64,000 nt of DNA from Dactylis glomerata (lineage: Eukaryota > Streptophyta > Magnoliopsida > Poales > Poaceae): the NCBI GenBank assembly GCA_007115705.1, contig QXEO01001565.1, positions 1,944,960 through 2,008,959 on the forward strand, in the 5' to 3' direction. The first letter of the stretch is position 1. Every line of letters starts with the position of its first letter. A program made the translations under genes and the position numbers. Shown here in pieces: positions 45,470 through 56,934 of the stretch. The notes under the pieces were generated by a model. The model saw nothing but the letters and a program-made list of their open reading frames with translations, did not search any database and was not told where the DNA came from.

Positions 45470-46318
45470 ATGGAAAATAAAGAGTTCTGTAGTCTTTTTT
45501 CTGAGTTTAGATATGAAGTGTTTGAAGAGAAAATTGAAAAACCTTTGCAGCTTAATTTGCATGCTAATAGTGTTGTTAGCATGAATGTTTTGAACACCGT
45601 TGTTGCTAATACTATAGAAAAGTCTAAGCTTGGGGAAGCTGGTTTTGTTAAGCATGATATTTTTAGTTGCCCGGCTTTAGTGGAGAAAATTTGCTCTGAT
45701 GATATTTTATCTCCCATATGTGATGTTCCTTCTTATGTTGATATGTTTGAAGAATATGCTTTGCGAAATAGCTGTTCTTTAGCTTGCGATGATACTAAAC
45801 CTCTAGTTTATGATGGCTATGATGATGAGTATAATGTTTTCAATTCACCTACTTTTGAGGAGAAAAATAGTTATGATTACAATATGCCTCCTGTCTTTGA
45901 TGATTATGGTGATGAGAATAATTATTCTGCTGAATCTGCTCCTACTACTATTGTTCCTGTGGTGAGTATTAATTCTTTTATGCATGTGGCTCATGATAGA
46001 GATGCTTTATGTGATAGTTATATTGTTAGTTCTATTCATGATGCTACTGAAAGTTATTATGAGAGAGGGAAACATGGTTTGATGGATCTCAACAATATTA
46101 ATTTTCCCCTCTTTATGTTGCAAATCTTGAAGTGGCACTTGTTTTATCTATCCATGCTTGCTACTATGTGCCTCGTTGATTTATTTTCTTACAAGATTCC
46201 TATGCATAGGAAGTGGTTCAGATATAAATGTCTTTCATATCTGCTTTTTGATGCTCTCTATTGCTTTAAGTTCCTATATGGCGCATTTGCCTCAAGCTCT
46301 TATATGGCGCCCACATGA
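45470..46318 (+). CDS. Sole ORF of the non-autonomous LTR element, function unknown
   Basis: 282 codons from ATG 45470 (MENKEFCSLFSEF) to TGA. The N-terminal two thirds are acidic and Asp/Tyr-rich (DDTKPLVYDGYDDEYNVF); the C-terminal third is hydrophobic with two or three possible membrane segments (PLFMLQILKWHLFYLSMLATM and CLSYLLFDALYCFKFLYGAF) split by a basic loop (KIPMHRKWFRYK). Similar ORFs are known from pol-less relatives in Triticeae. It has no gag, protease, reverse transcriptase or integrase motif. An intact frame suggests recent or selected coding capacity. Confidence 0.65.
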   Translation: MENKEFCSLFSEFRYEVFEEKIEKPLQLNLHANSVVSMNVLNTVVANTIEKSKLGEAGFVKHDIFSCPALVEKICSDDILSPICDVPSYVDMFEEYALRNSCSLACDDTKPLVYDGYDDEYNVFNSPTFEEKNSYDYNMPPVFDDYGDENNYSAESAPTTIVPVVSINSFMHVAHDRDALCDSYIVSSIHDATESYYERGKHGLMDLNNINFPLFMLQILKWHLFYLSMLATMCLVDLFSYKIPMHRKWFRYKCLSYLLFDALYCFKFLYGAFASSSYMAPT

Positions 46319-48317
46319 GCATCTTTGCAATTTACTGCGCCTAGCTCAAAGGCGTTAAAGAAAAGCACTCTTGGGAGATAACTCATTGTTTTATTTTCAG
46401 TACTTTTTCTTTTATTTGAGTCTTGGAAGTTATTACTACTATAATAACCGCTCCTTATCTTGTTTATTTCGTTTTTGTGCCAAGAGAAGCCTCTAATTTG
46501 AGTGAGGTAAAGATTTGGGGATGTTGCTGTCCTGAAACAGTTTTCGGTGCTGCACCGTAAAAATTCGTATAAATTCTCTGTATATCTTTTGGACCTGCGA
46601 TTTCTTGTGCATATGCCCCAGGTTATATCCAAACTTTCATTAGTTGAACATTTTTTGATTTGAGCAACAGAAAACCCTCTAAAAATTCGACCTTTGTCAG
46701 CTGTTCAGTTTTGACAGATTTCTGCCAATATTTGTGTTTGCCACTTTATCGCTTTCTTTTGAGTTCTTTTGATCACGGAACTTTTGGAGAAGTTGCTACA
46801 GTAATATGTGCTATATATGTGGTGGTTTTGAGTTGAAACCTGAAGCAAAAAGAGGTTGATTATATGTTATGCTAGACTAATGTTGCTAATAGAATTGTGT
46901 TTAGTTTTGTATGAAGGAAGTTTTCAAGTGTAGGGATTGGAGAATGATGAGATGAGATGAAGAATGGACAAAAGCTCAAGCTTGGGGATGCCCATGCATC
47001 ACCCCAAGAAATATCCAAGAAGTACAAGCGTCAAAGCTTGGGGATGCCCCCGAGGCACCCCTTCTTCATCGGCAAAAATCAGGTCACCTTTCAAGACACT
47101 ATATTTTTATTGCTTCATGCACTATATGTTTTTCTTGGAGCGTTAGTTGCTTTTGTTTTCAGTATTAGTTAAGTTTAGTTTGCTGCAATAAATAGTTTGA
47201 TCACATCATGTTGTTTTGGAGAGAGACTTATTCCGTTTTTCATTTGCCAAGAACACTCCATTTTTCATTCTTACAATTTCACCGAGTGTTCTTCTTTTTC
47301 TGCTACTGCTTTTGGTTTTCGTTTTCGCCTTGATATGCGTTCAGACCTTGTCATATCTTTTCATCAAGGTGTATTTTTGCCTCTGATCTTTATTGGTTTT
47401 CATCAAAAGAGGTGTTTATAAAAAATTCAAATGGTGTTGGAAAAGAGAAAAAGCTTTGTGCAAAATAGTGGTACAAGTAGGAGCTTGTGTAGACTGCGGC
47501 TTAGGCTTTTTCATGTCATGCTTGATGTCTTTTTGATAGTATGCTTAGTGGTTTTGCTGTAGCATGACTTGTCTCAAATAACTGAGATTGCTTAATGAGC
47601 CTTTGAAAAACCATGCGTTGTTTTTATCGTTTGGAAGCATTATTTTGGTTTTCTCCTTGATGCTTTATTTGGGTCGACTTGGCGCATGCTCACACATGTT
47701 AGACTCTTACAAAGTCGCCAATAGCCTCTATGATCATTTAGTTTTTGACTTTTGATGCCATTTTATGCTTCTCTTAATGATGTTTTGTCGCTATGCATGA
47801 TTATGACCGTTATTACTCTCTTAGTTGGTCGCTCCCAGTCTTTTGCTAGCCCTCATTTTGTACTGAGTATGAGCTCTACTCGTGCATCCAACTCCCTAAA
47901 ACCAAGTTTGCCAAAGTGTCCACTATAAATTCCTATGCATGGTATTTGTAAGCCATTCCAAAGTAAATTTTCATGTGCTACCTTTCAAAACCTTCAAAAT
48001 ACTTCTCATTTTGTGACACTGTTTTCAGCTCATGGGGACGTAGTGGTCAGATTTGCTATCTTCCATATTGCTTATTCCAAAAAGAAAAAAAAGGAAAAAA
48101 GAAAGAAAAAAGGCACTCCTCCATGGAAAGTGAATGTTGGTGGGCACCCGATGGAATCGGTTAGCCATGGTTTGTGAAAGGAAAAAAGGTGGGGAGGAGT
48201 GCCAAGCTTTATAAAAGAGCACAAAAGTGCCAATCTCTCTCTCAAAAACTTGCTTCATTTTTTTATGGAAGATAGTAAGAACCCCATTGCCAGTCGTTGA
48301 CAAAGACAACCACCTCT
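46319..48317. other. Noncoding internal region of the non-autonomous element
   Basis: T-rich noncoding DNA. CAAGCTTGGGGATGCCC near 46978 and AAAGCTTGGGGATGCCC near 47033 repeat the polypurine tract found before the 3' LTR (TTAAGCTTGGGGATGC, 63877-63891). No gene is seen. Confidence 0.6.
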
Positions 48318-49262
48318 TGTCGGGGGGATGACCCCCGGTAGGGTCAAAGAGACTAGAAAGACACAAGGTCTATGGTTGACTTGGGCCGGGTTATCAAGGA
48401 AGGGCCTGGCCGGAATATGAGAGCATCGGCCAGGCCGGCATATATGTATATCCCGGCTGGTGTCTGGATATGCCGGTATAGCCGGAATACTGATATATGT
48501 GTTCCGGCATATACTTAGATATGCCGGCCTAACCATTTGGTGTGTTGTGCAGGAGCAGGGGAGGCCGGATTACCCGACCCTCGTAGGTCGTTGGTCCGGC
48601 ATATAAGTCCTGGGTATGGCCAACGGTCATATCCGGGATACTTAAGTCAACCAAGGTGTCACATCCCTACAATCAAGGAAGAAAACATCCAAGCATGGTA
48701 GCAGAGTAAGATGGCAGGGTGCACAGTGGAGGTTACCTACCCTCACTGTGCACAAGTACGAGCTTACCGCACAGAGGTAAGGCCACAGTCCTGGAAGTAC
48801 AAGGTACAGCAAGGGGAGTCCCATCGAGAGCAATCAGGGAGAAAGTCGTGGGCGTCTGCCCTCGACAACAAGTCCTATTTGGAGTGTAGTTGGTGTCTCC
48901 TGGTCTTCTATGACCGTTGTAACCCTGGCCACCACTATATAAGGTGGCACAGGGAGTTCTAGCAAGGGGGTTAGAAGGTTGAAGGTTGGTTGGTCACTCT
49001 GTGTTCCTACACTTAGCAGTTCATCTTCCTTCTCTAGCAGAGAGCTTGGAAGCACCATTGTTGTGTACTACATCAACCCAAATATACCATCAGTAGAGCA
49101 GGAGTAGGGGTGTTATCTCCTTACGAGAGCCCCGAACCTGGGTAGATCAGTGTCTCTTTCTGTCGTGCTTTTTAGCCCGTTCCCCTCTCCCGAATCCTCC
49201 AGCATCTAGTTCGGCCCCCGTTTAAGCCATCCTATGGCATATGTTGTTTCACCACGACGACA
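48318..49262 (+). repeat. 5' LTR of the inner Gypsy element
   Basis: 945 bases, TGTCGGGGGG to CACGACGACA. It contains many GCCGGCATAT-type words and a TATATAA box at 48936-48942. Same length as the 3' LTR; four differences by eye. Confidence 0.95.
48936..48942 (+). promoter_or_regulatory. TATA box of the inner Gypsy 5' LTR
   Basis: TATATAA within CCACTATATAAGGTGGC, itself a short inverted repeat (CCAC/GTGG). The identical box is at 62975-62981 in the 3' LTR and at 6356-6362 in the older relative, so it is conserved. Confidence 0.8.
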
Positions 49263-49263
49263 T

Positions 49264-49283
49264 TTGGCGCCCACCGTGGGGCT
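49264..49283 (+). other. Primer binding site of the inner Gypsy element
   Basis: TTGGCGCCCACCGTGGGGCT begins 2 bases after the LTR. TGGCGCCCACC is a standard plant Gypsy primer-site start complementary to a tRNA 3' end. I do not assign the tRNA with certainty. Confidence 0.75.
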
Positions 49284-52200
49284 CTTCGATATGCAGGGCG
49301 GAGTGTTCATTCGGACGGGGTCTGTGATAGCAGCTTCGGGAGTGCGCGTGGTCTCTGGCCTCGTCCAGAGGCTAGGCTCGCTCAGTTTCGTCAGTGACAA
49401 CGCCGGTTGTCTCGGTGGCCGGCCGTTCCCCAGGGATGGCCGGATTATGTCTTTCGGTTCCCACGAGGTGTACGTGGGGACTGAGAGAATTTGCAGGAAG
49501 GAGGTGCTGGTGGCGTCGGATCCTCCGTCACATCGGCTGGCTCACGCTGGGCGTAGCGCTCGCTCAGTAGAGCCGGCTGAGGTGATGATGGCCGGCACAT
49601 CCGTGCCGCCGGCGGAAGATGCCAACAAAGCAGCAGCGGCCGGAGCTTCTCCTCCGGAGCCGCCGAAGGTCAAGAGGTCGGCGCGTCCTCCGTTGGAGCG
49701 TGCGGAGAACCTGGCCGGCACTTCCGGTGTGCCGGCTAGGGGCGAGGTTCTTCTTCCCATCATCGACCGGCTTCTCGAGCCGGTGCGATCCGGCGTTGAT
49801 CCGGAGCAGACAAGGGAGGTCCTGGAGGGATCTCGTCAGGCCCTCGTCGACGAGGCCCTGGCTATGAACCAGGAGCGCGAACGGTTTAACCGACAACTCC
49901 GTGAGTATGAGGCAGCCCATGGTTTTACTCCTGTAGTAATCCGGCCTAGCCGGATAGAAGAGGTTAAAACTAGAGGCAGAAATCTTAATGCTGAGATAGG
50001 AAAAGATGCTAGAGATAAGAGTCATACCGCAACTAGTACTGTGCCTAAGGTAGTCTATAGTTCGCCAGTAAAGAACCTTAGAGCGGCGGCCGAGGTAGCT
50101 AAGGATTTATCTTGTTTATCCGGCGAAGCACTGCGTGAGCAGCAAGCCCGGCTTAACCAACTTTTGTCTGAAGCTACAAAGCAGCAGGAGGCCTTTAAGA
50201 AGGCAAACCCGGGTGCCGGGGCGTCCTAGTACATTCTGTCGGCGGGAGGTGCCGGTGCGAGGTCGAGGGGCCAAGCCTCGTCCCCGCATCCTAGCGCCCG
50301 GCGTGCCGGAAGTGTGACCTCTGGCCGCCGGGACAAGCAGATCCAGGTGTACGATCCGGCTGCCGCCGGAAAGCAGGCGGTGGTGCAGAAGAATGTCGGC
50401 CAAGCTGACAAGTATGTCGGCAGCAAGAAGCCCGACCAGAGTGTGCCGGCCGGGCATGAAGCAGGCGCGGCCGGTGGTGGCCGGAGTAACAGTGCAGCCC
50501 GGCGTCAGCAACAGGGCGTCGGAGGTGCAGCGCAGCAGCAGGGTGCAGCTCATCCGGGACATCGAGAGGATGACGGCAATTCCGCCCTTGCCAGGGCGGG
50601 ATATCAGCAGCAGCACCAGCAAGGCCGGCATAGTGAGCAGCATCAGCCGGAGCAGCAGCAGCAGATGATCGCAGGCCCAATAGCATCCCGGCTTGGACCT
50701 CGGTCCTTGGAAGCCAATGATGCACGTTTCAAGCTGGACAAGATCCAACAATCAGAGTTGGTGGAGAGACAAGGAGCTCCGGGCCCTATGTGTTTCGGAC
50801 CCCGGATTATGGGGGAGCCGGTGCCTTACTTCTTCCAGCTTGCGCGTGGCGCGAGGACATATAATGGCAGTACGAAGCCGGAAGATTGGTTGGAGGATTA
50901 CTCCACAGCGGTGAACATCGCCGGAGGAAACCTCAGATGGGCGGTACGATATGTGCCGCAGATGTTGGAAGGTCCAGCCAGGATATGGCTGAATAATTTG
51001 CCGGCCGGGAGTATCAACGGCTGGATTGATTTCGAAGAGCAGTTTGTGTCGAACTTTACCAGTACATACAAGAGGCCCAACCGTCCGCAGCAGCTGGCTA
51101 ACTGCCGGCAAGGAGTGAATGAGACTGACCATGACTATCTGACCAGGTGGTGCACGTTGCGCAATTCCTGCGAAGGAATCAATGAGCAGCAGGCCATCAT
51201 GTGGTTCGCTCATGGGTGCCAACATGGCACCATGCTGTGGCAAAAGCTTCAGAGGCAAATGCCGGCCACGCTGGCCGAAACAATCAAGATCGCTGATAGT
51301 TATGCTCTGGGAGATCCCAAGCAGCCCAGTCTCGATTCACAAGGACAGGGGCAAACCCAGGGGAACACCAGCAATGCCGGGAGATCAGGGCAATATTATC
51401 GCACTGATAACCGGAACAAGAGAAGAGAGGAAAGGCCGGATCACCGGTATGGGGCAGCATAAGTTGCAGCTGTGGAGGAAGAGCAAGGGGGCGCCGGCAG
51501 TAGCCAGCGTCCGAGATATGAGAACTATCAGCAGCCTCAGCAGCAGCCGCAGCAGCAAGCACAGACGTTCCAGAAGAAGAATGTCTGGACCAACAAGAAT
51601 GCCGGCGGAGCCGCCGGCCAGAAGAAGCAGTGGCCGAAGTATACAGTGGGTCTTGCCATGGACAAGCCTTGTGTGTTCCACACATTCCAGCCGGGAAAGC
51701 CGGCAAACCATTTGACAAGGAACTGTTCGTGGCTGGACGACATATTAGCAGGTCGTGCAGGTCCCTGGGGACCGGCTAGACCCTCTGTCCCGGCAGCTCC
51801 ATCGCCGTTGACAGGGGCCAATACGATTGCAGTCCCACCTAGGCCGGTTAATCCTGGGAATCAGAGCAACGCCGGAAATGCCGGCGTAAATCAAGTTGAC
51901 CAGAGCTATAATCCGGAACATAACGCCGGAGGCCCAGGAGCGGGCCGGAATGAGTACAAGGAGTATGATCAGAGCTATATGGTCTTTGAGACCGAGAGGA
52001 CAGACAAGCAGAGCTTGTACCGCCGGAGTCTGGAGGTGAATGCCGTTATGTCGGCTGTGCCAAAGCTGATGTACTGGTCTGACCAGGCTGTTGGTTGGGA
52101 CAGGGCAGATCATCCCCGGATCATGCCAAATCCCGGCGGATATGCTCTGGTGATGGATCCGACATTCGTCGGGCTGGCTAATAACGTAAGATTCAGCAAG

Positions 52201-54764
52201 GTCCTCATTGATAATGGAAGCAGCATCAACATCATGTATCGGGATACGATGGAGAAGCTGGGAATCAAGGAAAATATGCTGGAACCGAGCAAGACCACGT
52301 TCCACGGCATTGTGCCGGGACTTTCGTGTGCGCCGATGGGCAAGATCAGGATGGATGTGATGTTTGGCAGCCGGGATAACTGCAGGGTGGAAAACCTCAT
52401 GTTCGAGGTGGTTGATCTGGAGAGCCCCTACCATGCTTTGCTGGGTAGACCGGCACTGGCAAAATTCATGGCCTCTACGCATGTGGCGTATCTGAAGATG
52501 AAGATGCCGGGACCCAAAGGAGTGATCACCATCATTGGTGATTACAAGCGTTCGATGGCATGTGCCACCGCCGGATCCAATCTGGCCGAGACTCTGATCA
52601 TTGCAGAGGAGAGAAAGAGGCTCAAGCGAGCAGTGGAGATTGCTGAGACGGTCGTGGCCGGTAAATATATGCCGGGCATGACAAATCCCGGTGGCAGCGT
52701 TTCTTTTCAAGTGAGTAAGGAAGTCAAAAAGGTGCCTCTGGATGAAGCTTTCCCGGAGCGCCATGCCCTAGTTGGGGCAAGTTTGGATCCCAAATAGGAA
52801 AGCGAGCTCATCAGCTTCCTCCGTGAGAATCGGGATATCTTTGCATGGTCTACTTCGGACCTGCAAGGTGTGCCGAGGGAGCTGGCTGAGCACGCATTGC
52901 ACGTGAGACCCGATGCTAAGCCAGTGAAGCAGCCGCTCCGGCGGAATGCCGGCGATAGAAGGAAAGCCATATGGGAGGAAGTGGCCAGGCTCTTAGCCTC
53001 TGGCTTTATCAAGGAAGTACTTCATCCGGATTGGGTGTCTAATCCGGTTTTGGTGGAAAAGAAGAAAGACGAGCCCGCCATAGTGAAAGTATGGCGGATG
53101 TGTGTTGATTACACCAACTTGAATAAGGCATGTCCTAAAGATCCATTCCCGCTGCCTCGGATCGATCAAGTGATTGATTCCACAGCCGGATGTGAACTGT
53201 TATCATTCGTAGATGCCTATTCTGGTTTCCACCAGATCCCCTTGTTTGAGCCAGATCAAATAAAGACATCCTTTATTACCCCGTACGGGGCTTATTGCTA
53301 TCTCACTATGCCGTTCGGTTTAAGAAATGCCGGCGCAACTTACCAAAGGTGCATGCAAAAGTGTTTGCACGATCAGATAGATAAAAATGTGCAGGTATAT
53401 GTCGATGATATCGTCATAAAAACCAAGGAGAGCAAGACTCTCATAGATGATCTCCGGGAAACCTTTGGGAACCTGAGGAGATTCCGGATGAAGTTGAATC
53501 CGGCTAAGTGCACCTTTGGTGTGCCGGCGGGCAAGTTGCTCGGTTTCCTTGTTTCCAGCCGGGGTATTGAGGTGAATCCCGGCAAGATTCGTGCCATAGA
53601 AAGGATGAAGCCGCCGACAGATTTGAGGGAAGTACAGAAGTTCATTGGGTGCCTCGCATCCCTGAGCCGCTTCATAAGCCGGCTGGGAGAGAAAGCTCTG
53701 CCGTTATATCAGTTGATGAAAAAGTCCGACACATTTGTCTGGACAACGCAAGCAGATGCAGCTTTCAAGGAATTGAAACAGTTGTTGTCGACAGCGCCGG
53801 TATTAGCGTCTCCGATGCCCCGGGAGCCAATGTTGCTCTATATAGCGGCAACCAACCGAGTTGTCAGTGCTGTGGTGGTAGTAGAGCGAGAGGAAGGAGG
53901 CAAAACCGTGCAGCGGCCGGTATATTATCTGAGTGAAGTCCTCTCCACCTCAAAACAAAACTACCCCCACTATCAGAAGATGACCTATGGTGTCTATATG
54001 GCGGCCAAGAAGCTCAAGCATTACTTCCAAGAGCATCCAATCCGGGTAGTGGCCGAGGCCCCTATCTCGGAAATTATAGGCAACAAAGATGCCAGCGGCC
54101 GGATAGCAAAGTGGTCAATAGAGCTTTCACCATATACACCGCAGTACGATAAGAGGGATACAATCAAGTCCCAGGTCTTGGCTGATTTCTTTATTGACTG
54201 GGCCGAGATACAGTATGAGCCACCATTGCTAGATGCCAATTATTGGAGGATGCATTTCGATGGGTCCAAGACAATCCATGGCTTGGGTGCCGGCATAGTT
54301 CTCAGTTCACCAAAGAATGACCAGCTGAGATACGTCCTGCAGATTCACTTTGCAGCATCAAATAATGTGGCGGAATATGAGGCACTTGTGCATGGCCTGA
54401 AGGTGTCTAAGGACATAGGAATTCGCCGGATTATGTGCTTCGGGGATTCTGACTTAATGATTCAGCAGTGTTCCGGCATATGGGACGCGCATGATGCTAA
54501 CATGGCATCATACCGTTTCCTAGTGCAGCAGTTAAGTGGTTACTTTGAAGGTTGTGAGTTCCGGCACGTTCTCCGGGCTCAGAACGATGCAGCCGATGCA
54601 TTATCTAAGCTGGGGTCTTCCCGAGATTCAATCCCGCCCGGCATTTCGCTGGAGCATCTGAGGAAGCCATCGATCAAACCCTCGCCGGAGTCATCCTCCA
54701 TTTATGTCCCGCCAGGTCCAGACGAAGCAGTTCCAATGGAGATAGATGCCGGAGCCAGGACGGA

Positions 54765-54934
54765 TAACCCGGGGACTGTTTCCTCAGTCCCGGGGACTGG
54801 GCCGGCATATGCTGTTAGTACAGTATTCCGGAGCAAAACTAAAGGCAAGGGTAAAATGTGCCAAGAGGTTGTGCCGGTATACCCGGGGACTGCTCCGGCA
54901 TACCCGGGGACTGATTCTTCAGTCCCGGGGACTT
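54765..54934 (+). repeat. PGT-coding repeats in the RNase H-integrase linker
   Basis: Five copies of CCGGGGACT within 170 bases, each encoding Pro-Gly-Thr in the same frame (NPGT, VPGT, YPGT, YPGT, VPGT). The last 9 bases of the word also occur in the priming tract before the 3' LTR (TTCGGGGACTAG, 62346-62356). Confidence 0.8.
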
Positions 54935-56283
54935 CGCAGCCCATGGAGATCGATTATGTGTCGGTCGAGATGATGGAAATAGATCAGGTAGTGTTCACTG
55001 TCAGGGAAGTGCCCTCATGGGCACGTCCTATCATGAACTTCATGGTGGATGGTCAAGTGCCGGTGGATGAAACCGAGGCCCGCCGGGTTATAAGGAGATC
55101 CAAAGCGTATACCATCATCAACAAAGAAATATACAAGAGAAGTACCACCGGAGTATTGCAGAGATGTGTCGAATCTGCGGAGGGTCTGGAGATGCTCCGG
55201 GAAATTCACCAGGGGGAGTGTGGTCACCATGCTTCGTCCAGGGCATTGGTGGCAAAGGTATTCCGGCATGGCTTCTATTGGCCAACGGCACTGCAAGAGG
55301 CAGAAAACTTGGTCCGGAAATGTAATGGCTGTCAAAGATATGCCCACCAGATTCATCAGCCGGCATCTGCCCTGAAAACTATCCCAATAACCTGGCCCTT
55401 TGCAGTTTGGGGCCTGGATATGGTCGGGGCTTTTAAGCCGGCCAGAGGGAAAATGACCCATATCCTGGTCATGGTGGACAAGTTCACCAAGTGGATTGAA
55501 GTGAAGCCCATAAGCAAGTGTGATGGTCACACAACAGTGAAATTCTTAAAGGATATAATCTTGAGATATGGTGTTCCTCATAGCATCATCACTGACAATG
55601 GGTCAAACTTTGCCCAAGGGCCATTTGCCAGATTTTGTGAGGAGGTGGGAATCCGGCTGGACGTTGCGTCGGTTGCCCACCCTTGTGCCAATGGCCAAGT
55701 AGAGAGATCGAATGGGCTAGTATTATCCGGCATAAAACCCCGGCTGATAGAGCCCCTGGAGAAAACTCCGGGATGTTGGCTAGATGAGCTGCCAGCAGTG
55801 CTGTGGAGTTTAAGAACAACTCCGAATAGATCAACAGGCTACACACCATTTTTCCTGGTGTATGGAGCAGAAGCGGTGCTTCCAACAGATGTAATACATG
55901 ATGCACCAAGAATAGTGCTATATACTGAGGACGAGGCTAAAGAAGCCAGAGAAAATGATGTTGATCTGCTAGAGGAAGCAAGGGAAATAACTCTGTCAAG
56001 AACAGCAGTATATCAGCAGAACCTCAGACGCTATCATGCGCAGAAGGTAAATCCAAGGAGATTTCAAGAGGGAGATCTAGTACTCCGGCTAAAGCAAGGA
56101 ACAGAAGGCCGGCATAAGTTAACTCCTCCATGGGAGGGTCCATTCATTGTGAGCAGAGCTCTGCACAATGATGCCTATTATCTTATAGATGCGCAGGACC
56201 CCAAGAAGAATAAGGTGGACAGGTCCGGAGAAGAAACCAAGAGGCCATGGAACATAGCTCTACTGCGCCCCTTTTACTCCTGA

Positions 56284-56934
56284 GCAACACAATGTATGTA
56301 TTTCCATATTTTCCTTTGTATGCCGGCGTGTTGTGCCGGCACAAGACTAATGAATGAAATACCGGCATCCCGAAGAAGCCGGGTAACTAGCTCCGAGGTA
56401 TATTTGTTGTTTATTTACAATTTTTTGTTATATGCCGGCTGGCTTTATTTGAGTGTTTCCTAGGTCGGCCTAGTAATGTGTCGGCATCAAAGGCCACTCT
56501 TCGACTCAGCTGCTGTCCGAAACCCGGCTTCATGGCTAGCAAGAGTAGATGCCGGAGATTGTCTACACATGGAAAACGGCTAAGGAAATACAAAGCAAGC
56601 GAACCGACATTTTCGTTAAAGCTAAAGTTAAAATTTAAAGTGTCGGATGATTTGAAGTCTAAGTCTCAAAGTTAAAGTACTGTATGTTCGAGGAAGCAAC
56701 CTTGAGACTCATACGTCGAAAGCCAATTAAGGTAGACAAGTAGCCAAGGTTGTGAAATTGAGGAAACAGGAAAACAACTCGGTGACTTAGCCAAAAGATG
56801 ATCCGGCATTAGTAACAAGCAAACCAAGATAAAACTTGTTCAGGAAGCAAACCAAAGGAAATTAAACGTGTATATTACATCTGCACCCGGCATACCGGGG
56901 ATCTGATAAAACTTAAAGTTTTTATGCTCCAAAG
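56284..56934. other. Convergent gap between pol and the antisense gene
   Basis: Holds the 3' ends of two converging transcription units. ORFs here are under 66 codons. The minus strand has AAATAAAC near 56410, a possible polyadenylation signal for the antisense gene. Confidence 0.5.

Larger units (their letters stand above)
43787..48317 (+). mobile_element. Non-autonomous LTR retrotransposon (Sabrina/WHAM-like), left part
   Basis: The 5' LTR 43787-45329 is followed by a tRNA-Asp-type primer site, one ORF and long noncoding sequence; no gag-pol domain is present. It is split at 48317 by the 15-kb Gypsy element and resumes at 63302. A CCTCT duplication marks that junction (48313-48317 and 63302-63306). 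It continues into a 3' LTR at 63892. The 5 bases before it (GGAGA, 43782-43786) are its expected target duplication in the MULE. Confidence 0.88.
49234..56283 (+). pseudogene. Gypsy gag-pol polyprotein, one frame with three in-frame stops
   Basis: A single frame of 2,350 codons broken only by TAG 50227-50229, TAA 51460-51462 and TAG 52795-52797; no frameshift is needed. Domains: an Ala/Arg-rich leader; retrotransposon gag about codons 520-690 (YNGSTKPEDWLEDY, ARIWLNNLPAGSI); a CX..HX..C knuckle-like CVFHTFQPGKPANHLTRNC; protease with IDNGSS (Asn in place of the usual Gly or Thr) near 990; reverse transcriptase YVDDIVIK near 1388; a second RNase H (MHFDGSKT, NNVAEYEAL, NDAADALSK) near 1672-1790; a PGT-rich linker; integrase with an HHCC finger (GHH, CNGC) and catalytic GLDMVG, TDNGSNF, NGQVERSNG. 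The first ATG lies inside the LTR; the true start may be 49292. Confidence 0.92.
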
